The position numbers and the translations under genes are program-made. DNA of 64,000 nt from Cercospora beticola. Lineage: Eukaryota > Ascomycota > Dothideomycetes > Mycosphaerellales > Mycosphaerellaceae. Numbering within the stretch: position 1 is the first letter of the stretch; the number at the start of each line of letters is the position of its first letter. The stretch lies in contig NC_088938.1 of the NCBI RefSeq assembly GCF_033473495.1, forward strand, positions 558,001 to 622,000, given 5' to 3'. Under the pieces are notes generated by a model that was not told the DNA's origin, did no database searches, and was given only the letters and a program-made list of their open reading frames with translations. Shown here piece by piece: positions 55,161 through 64,000 of the stretch.

Positions 55161-57311
55161 CAATTTCCATTCTTTCTTCGCGTCTTTCCATGCTTTGACA
55201 TCATTGATATCAGCTTTAGCTAATCTCTTCACCGCGTTGCCGTCTCTCTCCACGACAATAAGATTTATAGTATGTGGTTGTAAATCCCAATTCTCGTCGT
55301 AGACATTCTGAATCGGCGTATGATAACTGCGCGATAACAGTATAACCTCAACAGGCTGATAATCGAGATCGTACTTGGGAGGTACGTCGCTGAATCGTAC
55401 ATATCCCAATGCTGATGTGACAGGTTTCTGGTCCGCGGTATGAACTTGTAAGTCCTTGAGGAAGAAATCCGAGGAGCTTTGGACCCAGCCGTAGAGTGCA
55501 GTATCGTCCAGTGGTAACAGGCCATGATTCTTGAGATCGAGCAAATTGACAGGTTTGTGAAAGTCCTTTCGAAGGAGAGCGTGAGTTCCATACGTCTTCA
55601 GACTGTGCACAGGTTTGATTCCGTCGCCATGGGCTCGATACCAATCGACTTCAGTCGTGAGCCAGTTGTCCCCGCTATACCCTGCGGAGATCTCATGCGA
55701 AGCCCAACTCCAGGTTGGAATACCTCGAAGGCCGTCTCTGCGACATGGCTGGCTTAATTGCTTGCGAGGCGCCCACAGTAAGGCCAACTCGAGGTACTTT
55801 TCTGGAAGACCGAACAAGAACTTGGTGTCATACTGGTCTGCCAAGATTCCAGCAATACCCGCAAAAGCTGGTAAGCGGTCTGATTCGAATCGCATTTGTC
55901 GATGAGTGTAGCTTCGGACCGCATCGAGATACATCAGCCATTCTGCTTCGCTGCGTCGATTGAATGCTAGACAGTCTTCGCAAGCACTGAAGTACGTGCC
56001 AGACCAGTCCTTGGTCTCAGCCGTATGAGTTGGCTTGGGCAGGTTGGGAAGTCTGCTTTCGTTGTAACTTTGCCTGACCCGCATCTTGCAGGCCTCTGTA
56101 CATCCGGATGTGGACTTTTGCTTTCTTTGCTTGCCGATGAATTCTCGCCATACGTTTCTCTGTTCGGTAGCCATATTCAAAGAGTGCTTTTGGCAGTCTC
56201 GTGTATCGCATGCATCGTTCTCAAGCTTGATTTCCTCACTAAAGAGTGTAGTGCAGCATAGCATTGAAACTCCTCTTGAAGTCACGTACAGGATTCTTCT
56301 GGCGAGCGACGATTCTTGATAGGTCCAAGCACGTGTATTGTATTCGGAGCCATTCATGATCCGGCCCAAAAAGCACGTTCGCGGGAATAAGCGAAGCCCA
56401 TCGATGGTCGTCGACGCTTGCACGATGTCTCGTGGCTTGCCGCTGACACCTACCATGCCATCGTTGGCATCAGCACTCGACGCTGCAACTATAGTCACAG
56501 TGGCACAGCCATATACCAGATGCATCTGACCAATCTGAGCAGCCTTGTGTGTTGGGCTGTCTTGTATGATGCAGAGTGCATCTACCCACACATAGTCGAG
56601 TCCGATCTCCCTGGTCAATGTGATCGCATCCCGGACCGTGGACGGTAGAGACCGCGAAGTCAGTGCCCCCTCGATCTGCAAATCTGGGAACTCCTGCTGA
56701 AGGGTGAGATATTGCTTGGCATCGCCCCATTTGTAGCTGAGAGCGGCGTAGTTGGCGTCTTGAGGAGCTTGCACTAAGCAATGCCTCTTCACATCTATCA
56801 GAAGTGACTGCTCAGGCAACTGTTGAACAGCTTGCACAGATCGATACGTGGCATTACACTCCCCGTGGCTCTTCTCACATGTAGAGATCCAGTGTTTGAC
56901 GACATCGTAGCTGATAGTTTCTGGCGCAACGCGTCTTCCATAACCGATGCCAGGCCGCTTGATGCGGAATGAGTCCTCAGCATCGAGCATCACATCTCCA
57001 GCATCTTCGAACTCATTCGTGTAGATATGAAGCCTGTACGCTCTGATGGGGTCTTCGTTTTCACCGGATTTGCACTGAAGAGCCACTGTCCAGAGAGGCA
57101 CGAGGACGAAGCCGTCTTCCTCGCCGAGTTTGCCTCTGTATGCCCATGGCCCGTAGCGGATAGCTGAAAGGATGACTTTGCATAGCTCGCATTGTTCACT
57201 TCGTTCTTCGATTTCTTCCAAGCTTCCAAGTTCTGTTTCTTCATTACTATCTGGTGAGGTCAGCAGTCTCCTGACGTCCAGATCCGAGCAGATATCGCAC
57301 AACGAAGACAT
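55146..57311 (-). CDS. HET-domain protein
   Basis: Single-exon gene of 721 aa. The HET domain is the fungal incompatibility domain, related to TIR-like folds, that triggers cell death or self/non-self reactions; most members have unknown partners. The N-terminus has cysteine pairs (CDICSD, CELC). The HET domain starts near residue 188 (YAALSYKWGDAKQYLTLQ), then LPSTVRDAITLTREIGLDYVWVDALCIIQDS and QIGQMHLVYGCATVTIVAASS. RAWTYQESSLARRILYVTSRG and the later GLRGIPTWSWAS block are typical of the family. The C-terminal half has no recognised partner domain such as NACHT or WD repeats. The 3' end lies in copy 2 of the tandem duplication. It is divergent from LCL3. Confidence 0.9.
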   Translation of the reverse strand: MSSLCDICSDLDVRRLLTSPDSNEETELGSLEEIEERSEQCELCKVILSAIRYGPWAYRGKLGEEDGFVLVPLWTVALQCKSGENEDPIRAYRLHIYTNEFEDAGDVMLDAEDSFRIKRPGIGYGRRVAPETISYDVVKHWISTCEKSHGECNATYRSVQAVQQLPEQSLLIDVKRHCLVQAPQDANYAALSYKWGDAKQYLTLQQEFPDLQIEGALTSRSLPSTVRDAITLTREIGLDYVWVDALCIIQDSPTHKAAQIGQMHLVYGCATVTIVAASSADANDGMVGVSGKPRDIVQASTTIDGLRLFPRTCFLGRIMNGSEYNTRAWTYQESSLARRILYVTSRGVSMLCCTTLFSEEIKLENDACDTRDCQKHSLNMATEQRNVWREFIGKQRKQKSTSGCTEACKMRVRQSYNESRLPNLPKPTHTAETKDWSGTYFSACEDCLAFNRRSEAEWLMYLDAVRSYTHRQMRFESDRLPAFAGIAGILADQYDTKFLFGLPEKYLELALLWAPRKQLSQPCRRDGLRGIPTWSWASHEISAGYSGDNWLTTEVDWYRAHGDGIKPVHSLKTYGTHALLRKDFHKPVNLLDLKNHGLLPLDDTALYGWVQSSSDFFLKDLQVHTADQKPVTSALGYVRFSDVPPKYDLDYQPVEVILLSRSYHTPIQNVYDENWDLQPHTINLIVVERDGNAVKRLAKADINDVKAWKDAKKEWKLVKFI

Positions 57312-57690
57312 CCTTTGTTAGTGTCGAAACTTGAGCTGAGCGTAGCATTGTGAGCTACTTATGTGCCTGGGAATCGTGCATCACTAGTGCATCCTGCCTG
57401 TGAGATACCATTGGGGCTACTTGCAGGCATGTGGACGAAGTCGTGCGATGACTTTGTCACTTCTCTGGGCTCCTGTGTTCTGCCCACAATACTAGTAAGC
57501 CAATGGAGTTATTGTAGGCTCTTTTCCCATTCTAGTTCCTTTTCATGACGAAGTTGTTGTTGCAGAGTCGAGGGAGCAGGAACCAAATGCCAGGCCCAAG
57601 CTCACCAAAGTGGGTCCAGCGGCTGAACTCAAAGCCGAACATCCCGACCTTCAATCACGACTCGTGCTCTTCACAACGCGTCTTCGTGGC
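57312..57690. promoter_or_regulatory. Divergent promoter, HET / LCL3
   Basis: A 379-bp stretch between two divergent starts. The LCL3 frame opens earlier (57610) only with a non-ATG codon. No specific site is assigned. Confidence 0.45.
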
Positions 57691-58530
57691 ATGGGCTGGT
57701 TCTGGAGCGAGTGGAAGCTCTCAAACCATCGCAAAAACCCAAGCACAACCAGCGAAAATGGCACATCCCCAAGTCCTGCTGCCACTCTCCAAAACCAGCC
57801 CAGCTCCACATCATCTTCCCACAACCTGAGAACCATCGCCTGGTGCACAGCAACCGCAACCCTCGCCCTCAGCCTCCCACTCCTCTACAAACGCCACCTC
57901 CGCCGCATCCGCACAGCAGACTACATTTCCCCAAAAATACTCCGAAAGAAATCCCTCTACGGCTACGTCACACGCGTAGGAGACGCAGATAATTTCCGAC
58001 TATATCATACTCCTCTAGGCCGCTTCGCAGGCTGGGGCTGGTATCGCCGTATCCCTACAAAACCCACCGAACTCTCCAATGAGACAATCCACGTCCGCAT
58101 CGCAGGGATTGATGCTCCAGAGTTACCACATTTTGGTAGACCGGGGCAGCCGCATGGACAAGATGCGTTGAAGTGGTTGACGGGACAGTTGTTGAATCAG
58201 AGGGTGAGAGTTTTGCCTTTGGCGAAGGATCAGTATGGTCGTGTTGTTGGAATGGTACATATGAGGAGGTTTTTGGTTTTGAAGAGGGATGTTGGGTTGG
58301 AGATGATTAAAGCTGGGTGGGCTGGGGTTTATGAGGCGAAAACGGGGGCGGAGTATGGTGGGAAAGAGAAAGAGTATCGGGAGGCCGAGGCGAGGGCGAA
58401 GCAGAGGAAGGTGGGGATGTGGGGTGGGCCAGGTGTGATTGGAAAGTTGTTGGGGAAGAAGCAGGAGGTGTTGGAGAGTCCGAGGGAGTTTAAGACGAGA
58501 CAGAAGAAGGTGGAGAGTAAGCCGAAGTGA
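57691..58530 (+). CDS. LCL3: Lcl3, membrane-anchored SNase-like endonuclease
   Basis: Single-exon gene of 279 aa. Yeast Lcl3 is a putative mitochondrial-membrane staphylococcal-nuclease-like protein tied to lifespan screens. The N-terminus MGWFWSEWKL followed by a Ser/Thr-rich spacer is the family's usual start. One TM lies near residues 55-75 (IAWCTATATLALSLPLLY). The SNase fold follows: YVTRVGDADNFRLYHTPLGRFAGWGWYR, IHVRIAGIDAPELPHFGRPGQPHGQDALKWL (the Arg/Asp/Glu active-site region), RVRVLPLAKDQYGRVVGMV and MIKAGWAGVYEAKTGAEYGG. Length matches the family. The basic C-terminus (QKKVESKPK) has no targeting signal that I can identify. Confidence 0.92.
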   Translation: MGWFWSEWKLSNHRKNPSTTSENGTSPSPAATLQNQPSSTSSSHNLRTIAWCTATATLALSLPLLYKRHLRRIRTADYISPKILRKKSLYGYVTRVGDADNFRLYHTPLGRFAGWGWYRRIPTKPTELSNETIHVRIAGIDAPELPHFGRPGQPHGQDALKWLTGQLLNQRVRVLPLAKDQYGRVVGMVHMRRFLVLKRDVGLEMIKAGWAGVYEAKTGAEYGGKEKEYREAEARAKQRKVGMWGGPGVIGKLLGKKQEVLESPREFKTRQKKVESKPK

Positions 58531-59332
58531 AATTCTTCACTCGTGGCCTTGTTCGGCTTCTCACAGCGCTCGGACAAAGGGCCATCGCAGACACCTACTA
58601 CTACCGCAGTGAACACTCGCAGTCCTGACCACATGACGCAAACCGAGACTACACCGGGGACGAAAGTCTCCAAAGGTAGCTGGGGATGCTGCATTGGATC
58701 ATCCTCAGGCGACAAAGATCATATTCGGAGTCTGGAATGTCCTGCGTACTGCATGTCCTTCCGAGTAAGAGCCGCCTCGCGGTCTATGAGACGTTCGAAG
58801 GACATGCGAGGAGCCTGGGCAGCTTCACGCACCTGTTGAAAGTTGTTAGAGTGAGAGCAGAAAAGAAAAGAGAGCACGAATGTCGAATCGGCCGGGCAGG
58901 GGGATATTGCCCAACTTCGTGCCCCATCTCTTGAGCCCTGGCCACAGGCGGTCCTGCACTCTCTTATGAGGGAATATGTTCAGGAAAAGGAACGACCAGC
59001 TGAACCGAGGTTTGACGATCGCTGAAAGTCAACAATAATTGGGAATCAAAGTCGCTTTTCATGTGGTACAGAGTGGTATCAAGCAGCAATGTGCACGCAA
59101 TGCGCCTCTGGGAGGTCTCGAGCACGCTCAAAATCCTCCGCTGTAGAAGCCTCTAGCTGTGCTCCTCGCGCAGCCGCGATCGAGGAAAGAAATCAAAGAA
59201 CGCCTATGCAACCATCGTAGTGAAGCCGTAAGCATGACGCAGTGCATCCATCAGTCGTGGCAGAGATCTGCGAGAGTCTCCGCTTTCGTAGCTTGGGGAA
59301 GCGTGTCGTTGTCGTGACAGGCAGCAGCCGCC
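58531..59332. other. Convergent intergenic region
   Basis: An 802-bp stretch between LCL3 and the GPI-protein 3' end. No gene is supported. Confidence 0.45.
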
Positions 59333-60128
59333 TTAGACGAAGAGCATGCCAATGGCGACGGCAGCCAGAGCAGCGAGAGCCTTCTTGCCGTCGAGAGAAG
59401 CAGCACCGCCGGTGAATGGGACGATGCCGGTTGGAGTGGTGTGGACGCTGCCAGTGCCGGTAGCAGTCGTGGCAGTAGTCGAGTTGGCGTGACCGGTTGG
59501 GTAGAAGGAGAACGCCGTGGTCGTTTGCTTGCCACCGAGAGGATCAGCGATGGGCTTGCCGGTGATGGTGCTCACGGTCGGGTGCGGAGCGCCGGCGCAG
59601 ACGACGTAGGTGGTGCCGTTGGCGCCCGGGACGGTGTTGACGCCGGCCTGCTGGGCACCAGCGACGCACTGAGTGACGGTAGTGGTGCCAGTCTTTGCCA
59701 AGCTGGTGTAGCTGCGAGGTGGTTAGCGAGTGCGAGGAAATGGTCTGTAAGGAGGCGACTTACGTCGACAGAGACCAAGGAGTGGTCGTAGCTGGTGGGG
59801 CCTGCTTGGTCGAGGTCCAGGCAGCGGCGGAGCTGCGGAAGAGTCAATAAGAGTCGATGTGCAACAAGCGCTGCTGTCCGCGCGACACATACCTCGAGCT
59901 GGTGGTTGGGATGCTGGACGAGCAAGTGCCCGAGGTGAAGGTGCTGTGGCTCAGGCTGGCAGTGCCGGCATCAGCAGTCGACGAAGCGCCCGGAGTGACG
60001 GTGACGGTCATGGTGGCGACGGTCGTGGTGATTGTGGTCGACACGGTGCTGCAGCCCGAGGAAGCCGAAGTGGCAGCGACGGTCGAGGCCAGAGTGGCGA
60101 GGAGCGACAGGTCGGTGATGATCTGCAT
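59333..60128 (-). CDS. GPI-anchored Ser/Thr-rich cell-surface protein
   Basis: Three exons on the minus strand: 60128-59893, 59832-59764 and 59711-59333, giving 227 aa. The N-terminus is a signal peptide (MQIITDLSLLATLASTVAATSA). Ser/Thr-rich segments with Val follow (CSTVSTTITTTVATMTVTVTP), then two Cys-containing segments (TVTQCVAGAQQAGVNTVPG, TYVVCAGAPHPTVSTITGK). The C-terminus has a spacer, a small-residue omega-site-like GGAAS, then a hydrophobic tail (ALAALAAVAIGMLFV), the GPI-anchor signal layout. It is likely a wall or membrane mannoprotein; function is unknown. Exon junctions SSS|SAAAW and LST|YTS keep frame. Divergent from ribosomal protein S13. Confidence 0.83.
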
Positions 60129-60785
60129 GTTGATGATGGGTTTGCTGAGGTTCTTGGTGTTTGGTGATGGGTGGGTGTAATGGAAGAGAGGGCTAACGAG
60201 TGCTGGAGGGAGTGGTAGAAGTTGGAAGAAGCAAGTGCTTAACGAGTGTGGGTGGTGTTGTGGTGAAGAAGTGGAAGAGAGGGCGGGGGATGAGAATAAG
60301 TCAATAGGACGCGGCTTCACAATCAACAATCAACCGACCGACGCGTGCTGCAAATTTCATGTGCTCATTCAGCGCCCTTCCACACAGCGCGCGCCGCCTT
60401 CAGATGTGCAGCAAACAGAGGTGGCACTTGCAATCACACGCTGCCGCACATGGTCTCACAACGGAACGCCGCGCGGAGGCCGTCGGCACTCCTGCAGATG
60501 GTGAAAGCAGTACTGCTTACACTGGGCATGTGACGAGTGAAGTTGGAGAAGGACAATAGTGCACGGCTAAAACACCAGATAGACGACCCGCTGAAAGTGA
60601 AGGGTGAAGTGTGGTGCATGTGAGGCAGGCACGAAACAAGGTTTAGCACCAAAGCGGGTTAGCGCTGCCAAGACTCAAATTCGATTTCGAGCAGGTGTGG
60701 ACGGTGGGCGCGGGCAATTCTGAACTTCGAGACCGCAAGCACCCAACGAACACCTCGACAACTCCTCCCGACAACCACCGCCGCC
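60129..60785. promoter_or_regulatory. Divergent promoter, GPI protein / S13
   Basis: A 657-bp stretch between two divergent starts, one a highly expressed ribosomal-protein gene. The last stretch before 60786 is C/A-rich, as in fungal ribosomal-protein leaders. No individual site is assigned. Confidence 0.45.
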
Positions 60786-61521
60786 ATGGGTCGTCTTCAC
60801 AGCAACGGAAAGGGTATCTCTTCGAGCGCCATCCCATACTCGCGCGCTCCTCCGGCATGGCTCAAGACCACGCCTGATCAGGTCGTCGACCAGATCTGCA
60901 AGCTCGCAAAGAAGGGTGCCACTCCATCGCAGATTGGTGTCGTTCTCCGTGACTCGCACGGTGTTGCCCAGGTCAAGGTTGTCACTGGTAAGAGCCGACT
61001 GTCAGCGAGAGAAAGGCAGGAGATGATACTGACTGGTACTGCGCAGGTAACAAGATCCTCCGTATCCTCAAGGGCAACGGTATGCCAACACCTCCACTCG
61101 TCGCCCCGGTGTGAAAATAGAAAATCATAGAGGCCAGTGGAAACACCGCCTCGCAAAAGATGGACTACAATACACACAATGCCTCTGCAATGCGCATGCA
61201 CAAATTTTATGCCTCTGCTTGGTCACAGACTGACAGAGAGACAATAGGCCTCGCTCCAGAAATCCCAGAGGACCTCTACATGTTGATCAAGAAGGTGAGC
61301 GTGAACCTATCACGAACGGGCAAGACATGAACTAACCAGGAGTGCAGGCCGTCGCTGTCCGCAAGCACCTCGAGCGCAACCGCAAGGACAAGGACAGCAA
61401 GTTCCGCCTCATTCTGATCGAGTCCCGTATCCACCGCCTCTCTCGCTACTACAAGACCGTTGGTGCTCTCCCACCAACCTGGCGATACGAGAGCGCCACT
61501 GCCAGCACCCTCGTCGCATAA
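60786..61521 (+). CDS. RPS13: 40S ribosomal protein S13 (uS15)
   Basis: Four exons, 60786-60987, 61047-61079 (33 nt), 61248-61294 (47 nt) and 61348-61521, give 151 aa, the usual length. It binds 18S rRNA in the small subunit. The order is [60 protein letters not shown], then [39 protein letters not shown]. The C-terminus is [23 protein letters not shown] and [16 protein letters not shown]. Intron 2 is the longest (168 nt). The small exons place conserved K-I-L-R and L-A-P-E in separate pieces, and joining restores the family's exact order. Confidence 0.97.
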
Positions 61522-61896
61522 GCGTATCGCACTCGCATCGAGATCTGGTTGTTGCATTCAGGAACGGAAAGCATGGCGTCAAGGAGGATATCCAACGAGG
61601 CACACTGCCTTTGCTGCAGTATGATGACGGCGGAAGAGCACGCCGAAAAGGCACTTTGGTAGCCACGAAATCAAGACAAGAAACTTCACGCGCCATGCAC
61701 ATTTTCACTTTATGGTCTTCCAGTTGTCTTCAGTTGACTATGAGTGAAGCAGAAATGTCGATCATCGCAAACAGCTCGCTCACTCACTGTCTCTACGCCT
61801 CGACCCTTCTGTCTGACTCCTTTAGTTTGCTGATGCGACTCAGTACTTATATGTCAGGCATTGCAAGTACTGACACATTCTGCAATATCATCAACA
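61522..61896. other. Intergenic, S13 3' / Cys-rich gene 5'
   Basis: A 375-bp stretch. No feature beyond the likely S13 3' UTR is seen. Confidence 0.4.
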
Positions 61897-62931
61897 ATGG
61901 GCAAGACCAAGAACAGCAGGCGAATGCCTACAAAAGGCAGCAAAGCAGCTCGAGGCATGGTGATCCTCCCAGTGGCGCGCAGCAGTCGTACTGGCCAGGC
62001 CACTTCCAACCCAGAGTCTTCAACCACATCAAATGCAGTGCTCGAGCCTCCCGTCGATGATGCCGATACGACCCAGGCAGAAACATCTGAACAAGACCAC
62101 AACACCACTGCCGAGTCGAAGCCCAAATTCAAACTCGTCTCGAAAGAACAAAAATATTTCCTGAACCAGATCCAATTCGCCGTCTACACTCCCTCCACCA
62201 ACCTCCACGACTTCTTCAACACCATCGAAGACGAGCATCTTTCAGCAGCAATTGAACACCTTGAGTTCCTGCACGGACGAGAAGTCGAGGAACAACTCAA
62301 TCGAAACCAGTCACGTCTTCCAGAAGATCCCATCTTCTCAGCACCACCAGCACCTCCTACAGAAGACCTCCGAGCTTCTCGAACGCACCTCACAAGTCTC
62401 GCTCTTCGCATCAGAGAACTACAGCAAGTCAACCAAGAGAGCGCCGAAACCACCCCCTTTGCCTCAAACACATCCCCCGAACCAGCGAATCGCCCCCGCG
62501 AAGCACTTGACAAGAGGACAAAAGAACTCACATCCTACATCTGCGATATATGCGGAACATACATTTCAATCGTACGGTTCGCGTGTGTGAACAAGGGTTG
62601 TAAGACTTGTAGCAGGAGAGAAAAGAGTGAAAAGTGGGGAAGAAGAAGAAATGTCTGGTGTTCGAGGGAGTGTTGGGAGATTAGGCCTTTGGGGGCTGAT
62701 GGGTGGGGGGAGTGTGAGATAAGGGCGGAGAGGGTTGGGCATGTTGGACCAGACGAAGGGGAAGGTGGAGGTGGGGAGGCAGATGGTATTGGGGAGGGCG
62801 AGGAGGATGGGGATGAGGAAGTAGCAGTAAGGGGAGTGAGAGAATGGAGGGTGGTAGGCACGGAAAATGAAGATGGGAGGGAAAGGCAAAGGTACGAGTT
62901 GAAGAGGGTGGAGGAGGAAGTTGATGGGTAA
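61897..62931 (+). CDS. Hypothetical Cys-rich protein
   Basis: Single-exon frame of 344 aa from ATG 61897; the frame opens earlier only with a TTG. The first ~70 residues are basic then acidic and disordered. A helical core (FKLVSKEQKYFLNQIQFAVYTPSTNLHDFFNTIEDEHLSAAIEHL) follows near residues 80-130. A Cys-rich segment near 215-260 runs C-x2-C-x12-C-x4-C-x2-C, later C-x3-C (CDICGTYI.. FACVNKGCKTC.. VWCSRECW), which could bind zinc. The C-terminal ~90 residues are acidic and Gly/Glu-rich. I do not recognise a family; a nuclear zinc-binding protein is one guess. Confidence 0.6.
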   Translation: MGKTKNSRRMPTKGSKAARGMVILPVARSSRTGQATSNPESSTTSNAVLEPPVDDADTTQAETSEQDHNTTAESKPKFKLVSKEQKYFLNQIQFAVYTPSTNLHDFFNTIEDEHLSAAIEHLEFLHGREVEEQLNRNQSRLPEDPIFSAPPAPPTEDLRASRTHLTSLALRIRELQQVNQESAETTPFASNTSPEPANRPREALDKRTKELTSYICDICGTYISIVRFACVNKGCKTCSRREKSEKWGRRRNVWCSRECWEIRPLGADGWGECEIRAERVGHVGPDEGEGGGGEADGIGEGEEDGDEEVAVRGVREWRVVGTENEDGRERQRYELKRVEEEVDG

Positions 62932-63310
62932 GGATTGGTGATCGATTGCAGTGGCGAGATCATTGGGACTTGGGAGGAGGAGTGGATATGATTTTTATGA
63001 TTGATGATTCATTCTGAATTACATACGTACAGAAAAAAGAGAAATGACAATCTCTCATATAGAGCGAAAGGCGCTGTTACGCAGCTAACGAAAAGCAACA
63101 AGAACAATCCACGCACGCACGCACCGGGTATATATGACCTTTTCAATCAACACCAAACAGACGAAAAAGAAAGCACATCTCTCGTTCGGCCGTCATCCTC
63201 CTCATAGACCCATCTTCACCAAGAAAAGTAATCAGCACATCGTTGTTGGGGGAGTTCAAAAATCCATCACCTCACCTCACCCCCTCCAACCCCTCCAAAA
63301 CCTCCTCCCG
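62932..63310. other. Intergenic convergent region
   Basis: A 379-bp stretch between the Cys-rich gene and the ankyrin gene, both 3' ends. No other feature is seen. Confidence 0.4.
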
Positions 63311-64000
63311 TCAAAGCACAAGTTCCCTCAAAGAGCTCAAAGCATGTTTCATATCCCTCTGATCGCTCACCCGTTGCCCATTGCTACTCTCACCCCCTCC
63401 ACTTTTCAAAATCTTCTCTTCCTCATCTAGTCCGCGCTCATGCATGACTTCCGCCACACTCCTTCCATCTTCTCCGCGAGCGGAGAGATCTGGATGACCT
63501 TCTCTCGCGAGCAATTGTAAGATTTTCAAATCACCGTTATCGAGTGCTTGGAGCACGGCGTTCCAGCCACGGTACATGAGGTTGATGTCGGCGCCCTTGG
63601 TGAGGAGATGTTGGATGTAGGACATGTCGTCTTCGCGGTGGCGGCGGATCTGAAGCGGTGTGTGTCAGTATTGCTGCGTCAAACCCATGAAACAACGCAT
63701 TTCGAGACTTACAGCTTTGATGATAGGCAAATGCTCTCCAGGAGAGTTTGGGTCCGCGCCTGCCTGATCAACCAAGAATCGGAAGATCTCCTTTCGGTTC
63801 TCTCGGATCGATGTGGTGAGTGGACTGAAAACACCGCCATTCTTCTCTTCCACATCGACACCCTTGGCGAGTAATAATTTGACGCTTTCGAGCTGGTCTG
63901 CCACGACGGCCATTTCGAGCGCTCCTTTGATGATTTTGGTTGTGGGAATATATGGGAGGAGTTTTGCCAGAATTTCAGGATGTTTGACAGCGATAGCGAT
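63311..64000 (-). CDS. Ankyrin-repeat protein, 5' truncated at window edge
   Basis: Minus-strand gene running off the right edge of the window. Exons seen are >64000-63713 and 63649-63311 (63-nt intron gtaagt..cttcag). The frame is open to base 64000, so the start lies outside. Ankyrin units are visible: LEMAVVADQLESVKLLLAKGVDVEEKNGG, then SPLTTSIRENRKEIFRFLVDQAGADPNSPGE. After the intron, YIQHLLTKGADINLMYRGWNAVLQALDNGDLKILQLLAREGHPDLSARGEDGRSV follows. The C-terminus is MKHALSSLRELVL. Function is unknown; ankyrin repeats are protein-binding scaffolds. No other domain can be judged from the visible part. Confidence 0.8.

Noticed and set aside
1..64000. CRISPR arrays, bacterial operons or prophage
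   Set aside because: Spliced eukaryotic genes throughout; no repeat-spacer pattern seen.

Overview
The window looks like nuclear chromosomal DNA of a filamentous ascomycete, most likely a dothideomycete of the Mycosphaerella/Cercospora kind. The evidence is short introns (about 45-120 nt, GT..AG, CTNAC-type branch sites), short 5'-proximal coding exons, a gene roughly every 2 kb, and Pezizomycotina-type families: HET domain, Pth11-like 7TM, Zn2Cys6, DUF1776, RTC4, HapC and a GPI-anchored Ser/Thr-rich protein. Species assignment is inference. I saw no transposon, CRISPR array, tRNA or rRNA.

Layout. 0-12 kb: Vps36 (-), a Thp3-like SAC3/GANP protein (+), the Bem1/Scd2 polarity scaffold (+), an F-box-like protein (-) and Cmc2 (-). 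12-20 kb: prefoldin 2 (+), HapC (+), an RTC4-domain protein (+) and mitoribosomal mL53 (-). 21-33 kb: a YAT-family amino acid permease (+), a Pho80-like cyclin (+), a DUF1776 protein (+), and a divergent pair of succinate-semialdehyde dehydrogenase (-) and an alpha/beta hydrolase (+). 33-45 kb: a Pth11-like 7TM protein (-), a zinc alcohol dehydrogenase (-), peroxisomal Fox2 (-), a glycerate-kinase-like protein (+) and cystathionine beta-lyase (+). 45-51 kb: a Zn2Cys6 regulator (+), a secreted intradiol dioxygenase (-) and an RraA-fold protein (-). 51-58 kb: a J-domain protein (+), two tandem RING paralogues (+), a HET protein (-) and Lcl3 nuclease (+). 58-64 kb: a GPI-anchored protein (-), ribosomal protein S13 (+), a Cys-rich unknown (+) and a truncated ankyrin gene (-).

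Most genes are housekeeping and unrelated, as is usual in fungi. Three stretches look more accessory: the regulator/dioxygenase/RraA block (45.9-50.7 kb), the RING-RING-HET block (53.2-57.3 kb) with an 83-bp-period tandem duplication across its gene ends, and the GC-rich gene-poor stretches near 4.1-6.5, 13-15 and 23.4-25.3 kb.

The most unusual signal is in the 7TM gene at 33463-35280. The frame closes only if two consecutive introns are separated by a single-nucleotide exon (T at 34619, minus strand), which restores an Ile-Trp pair in a transmembrane segment. This is either a one-base micro-exon or a twin-intron (stwintron-like) arrangement. All exon structures were read by hand from splice consensus and checked for frame; none has transcript support here.
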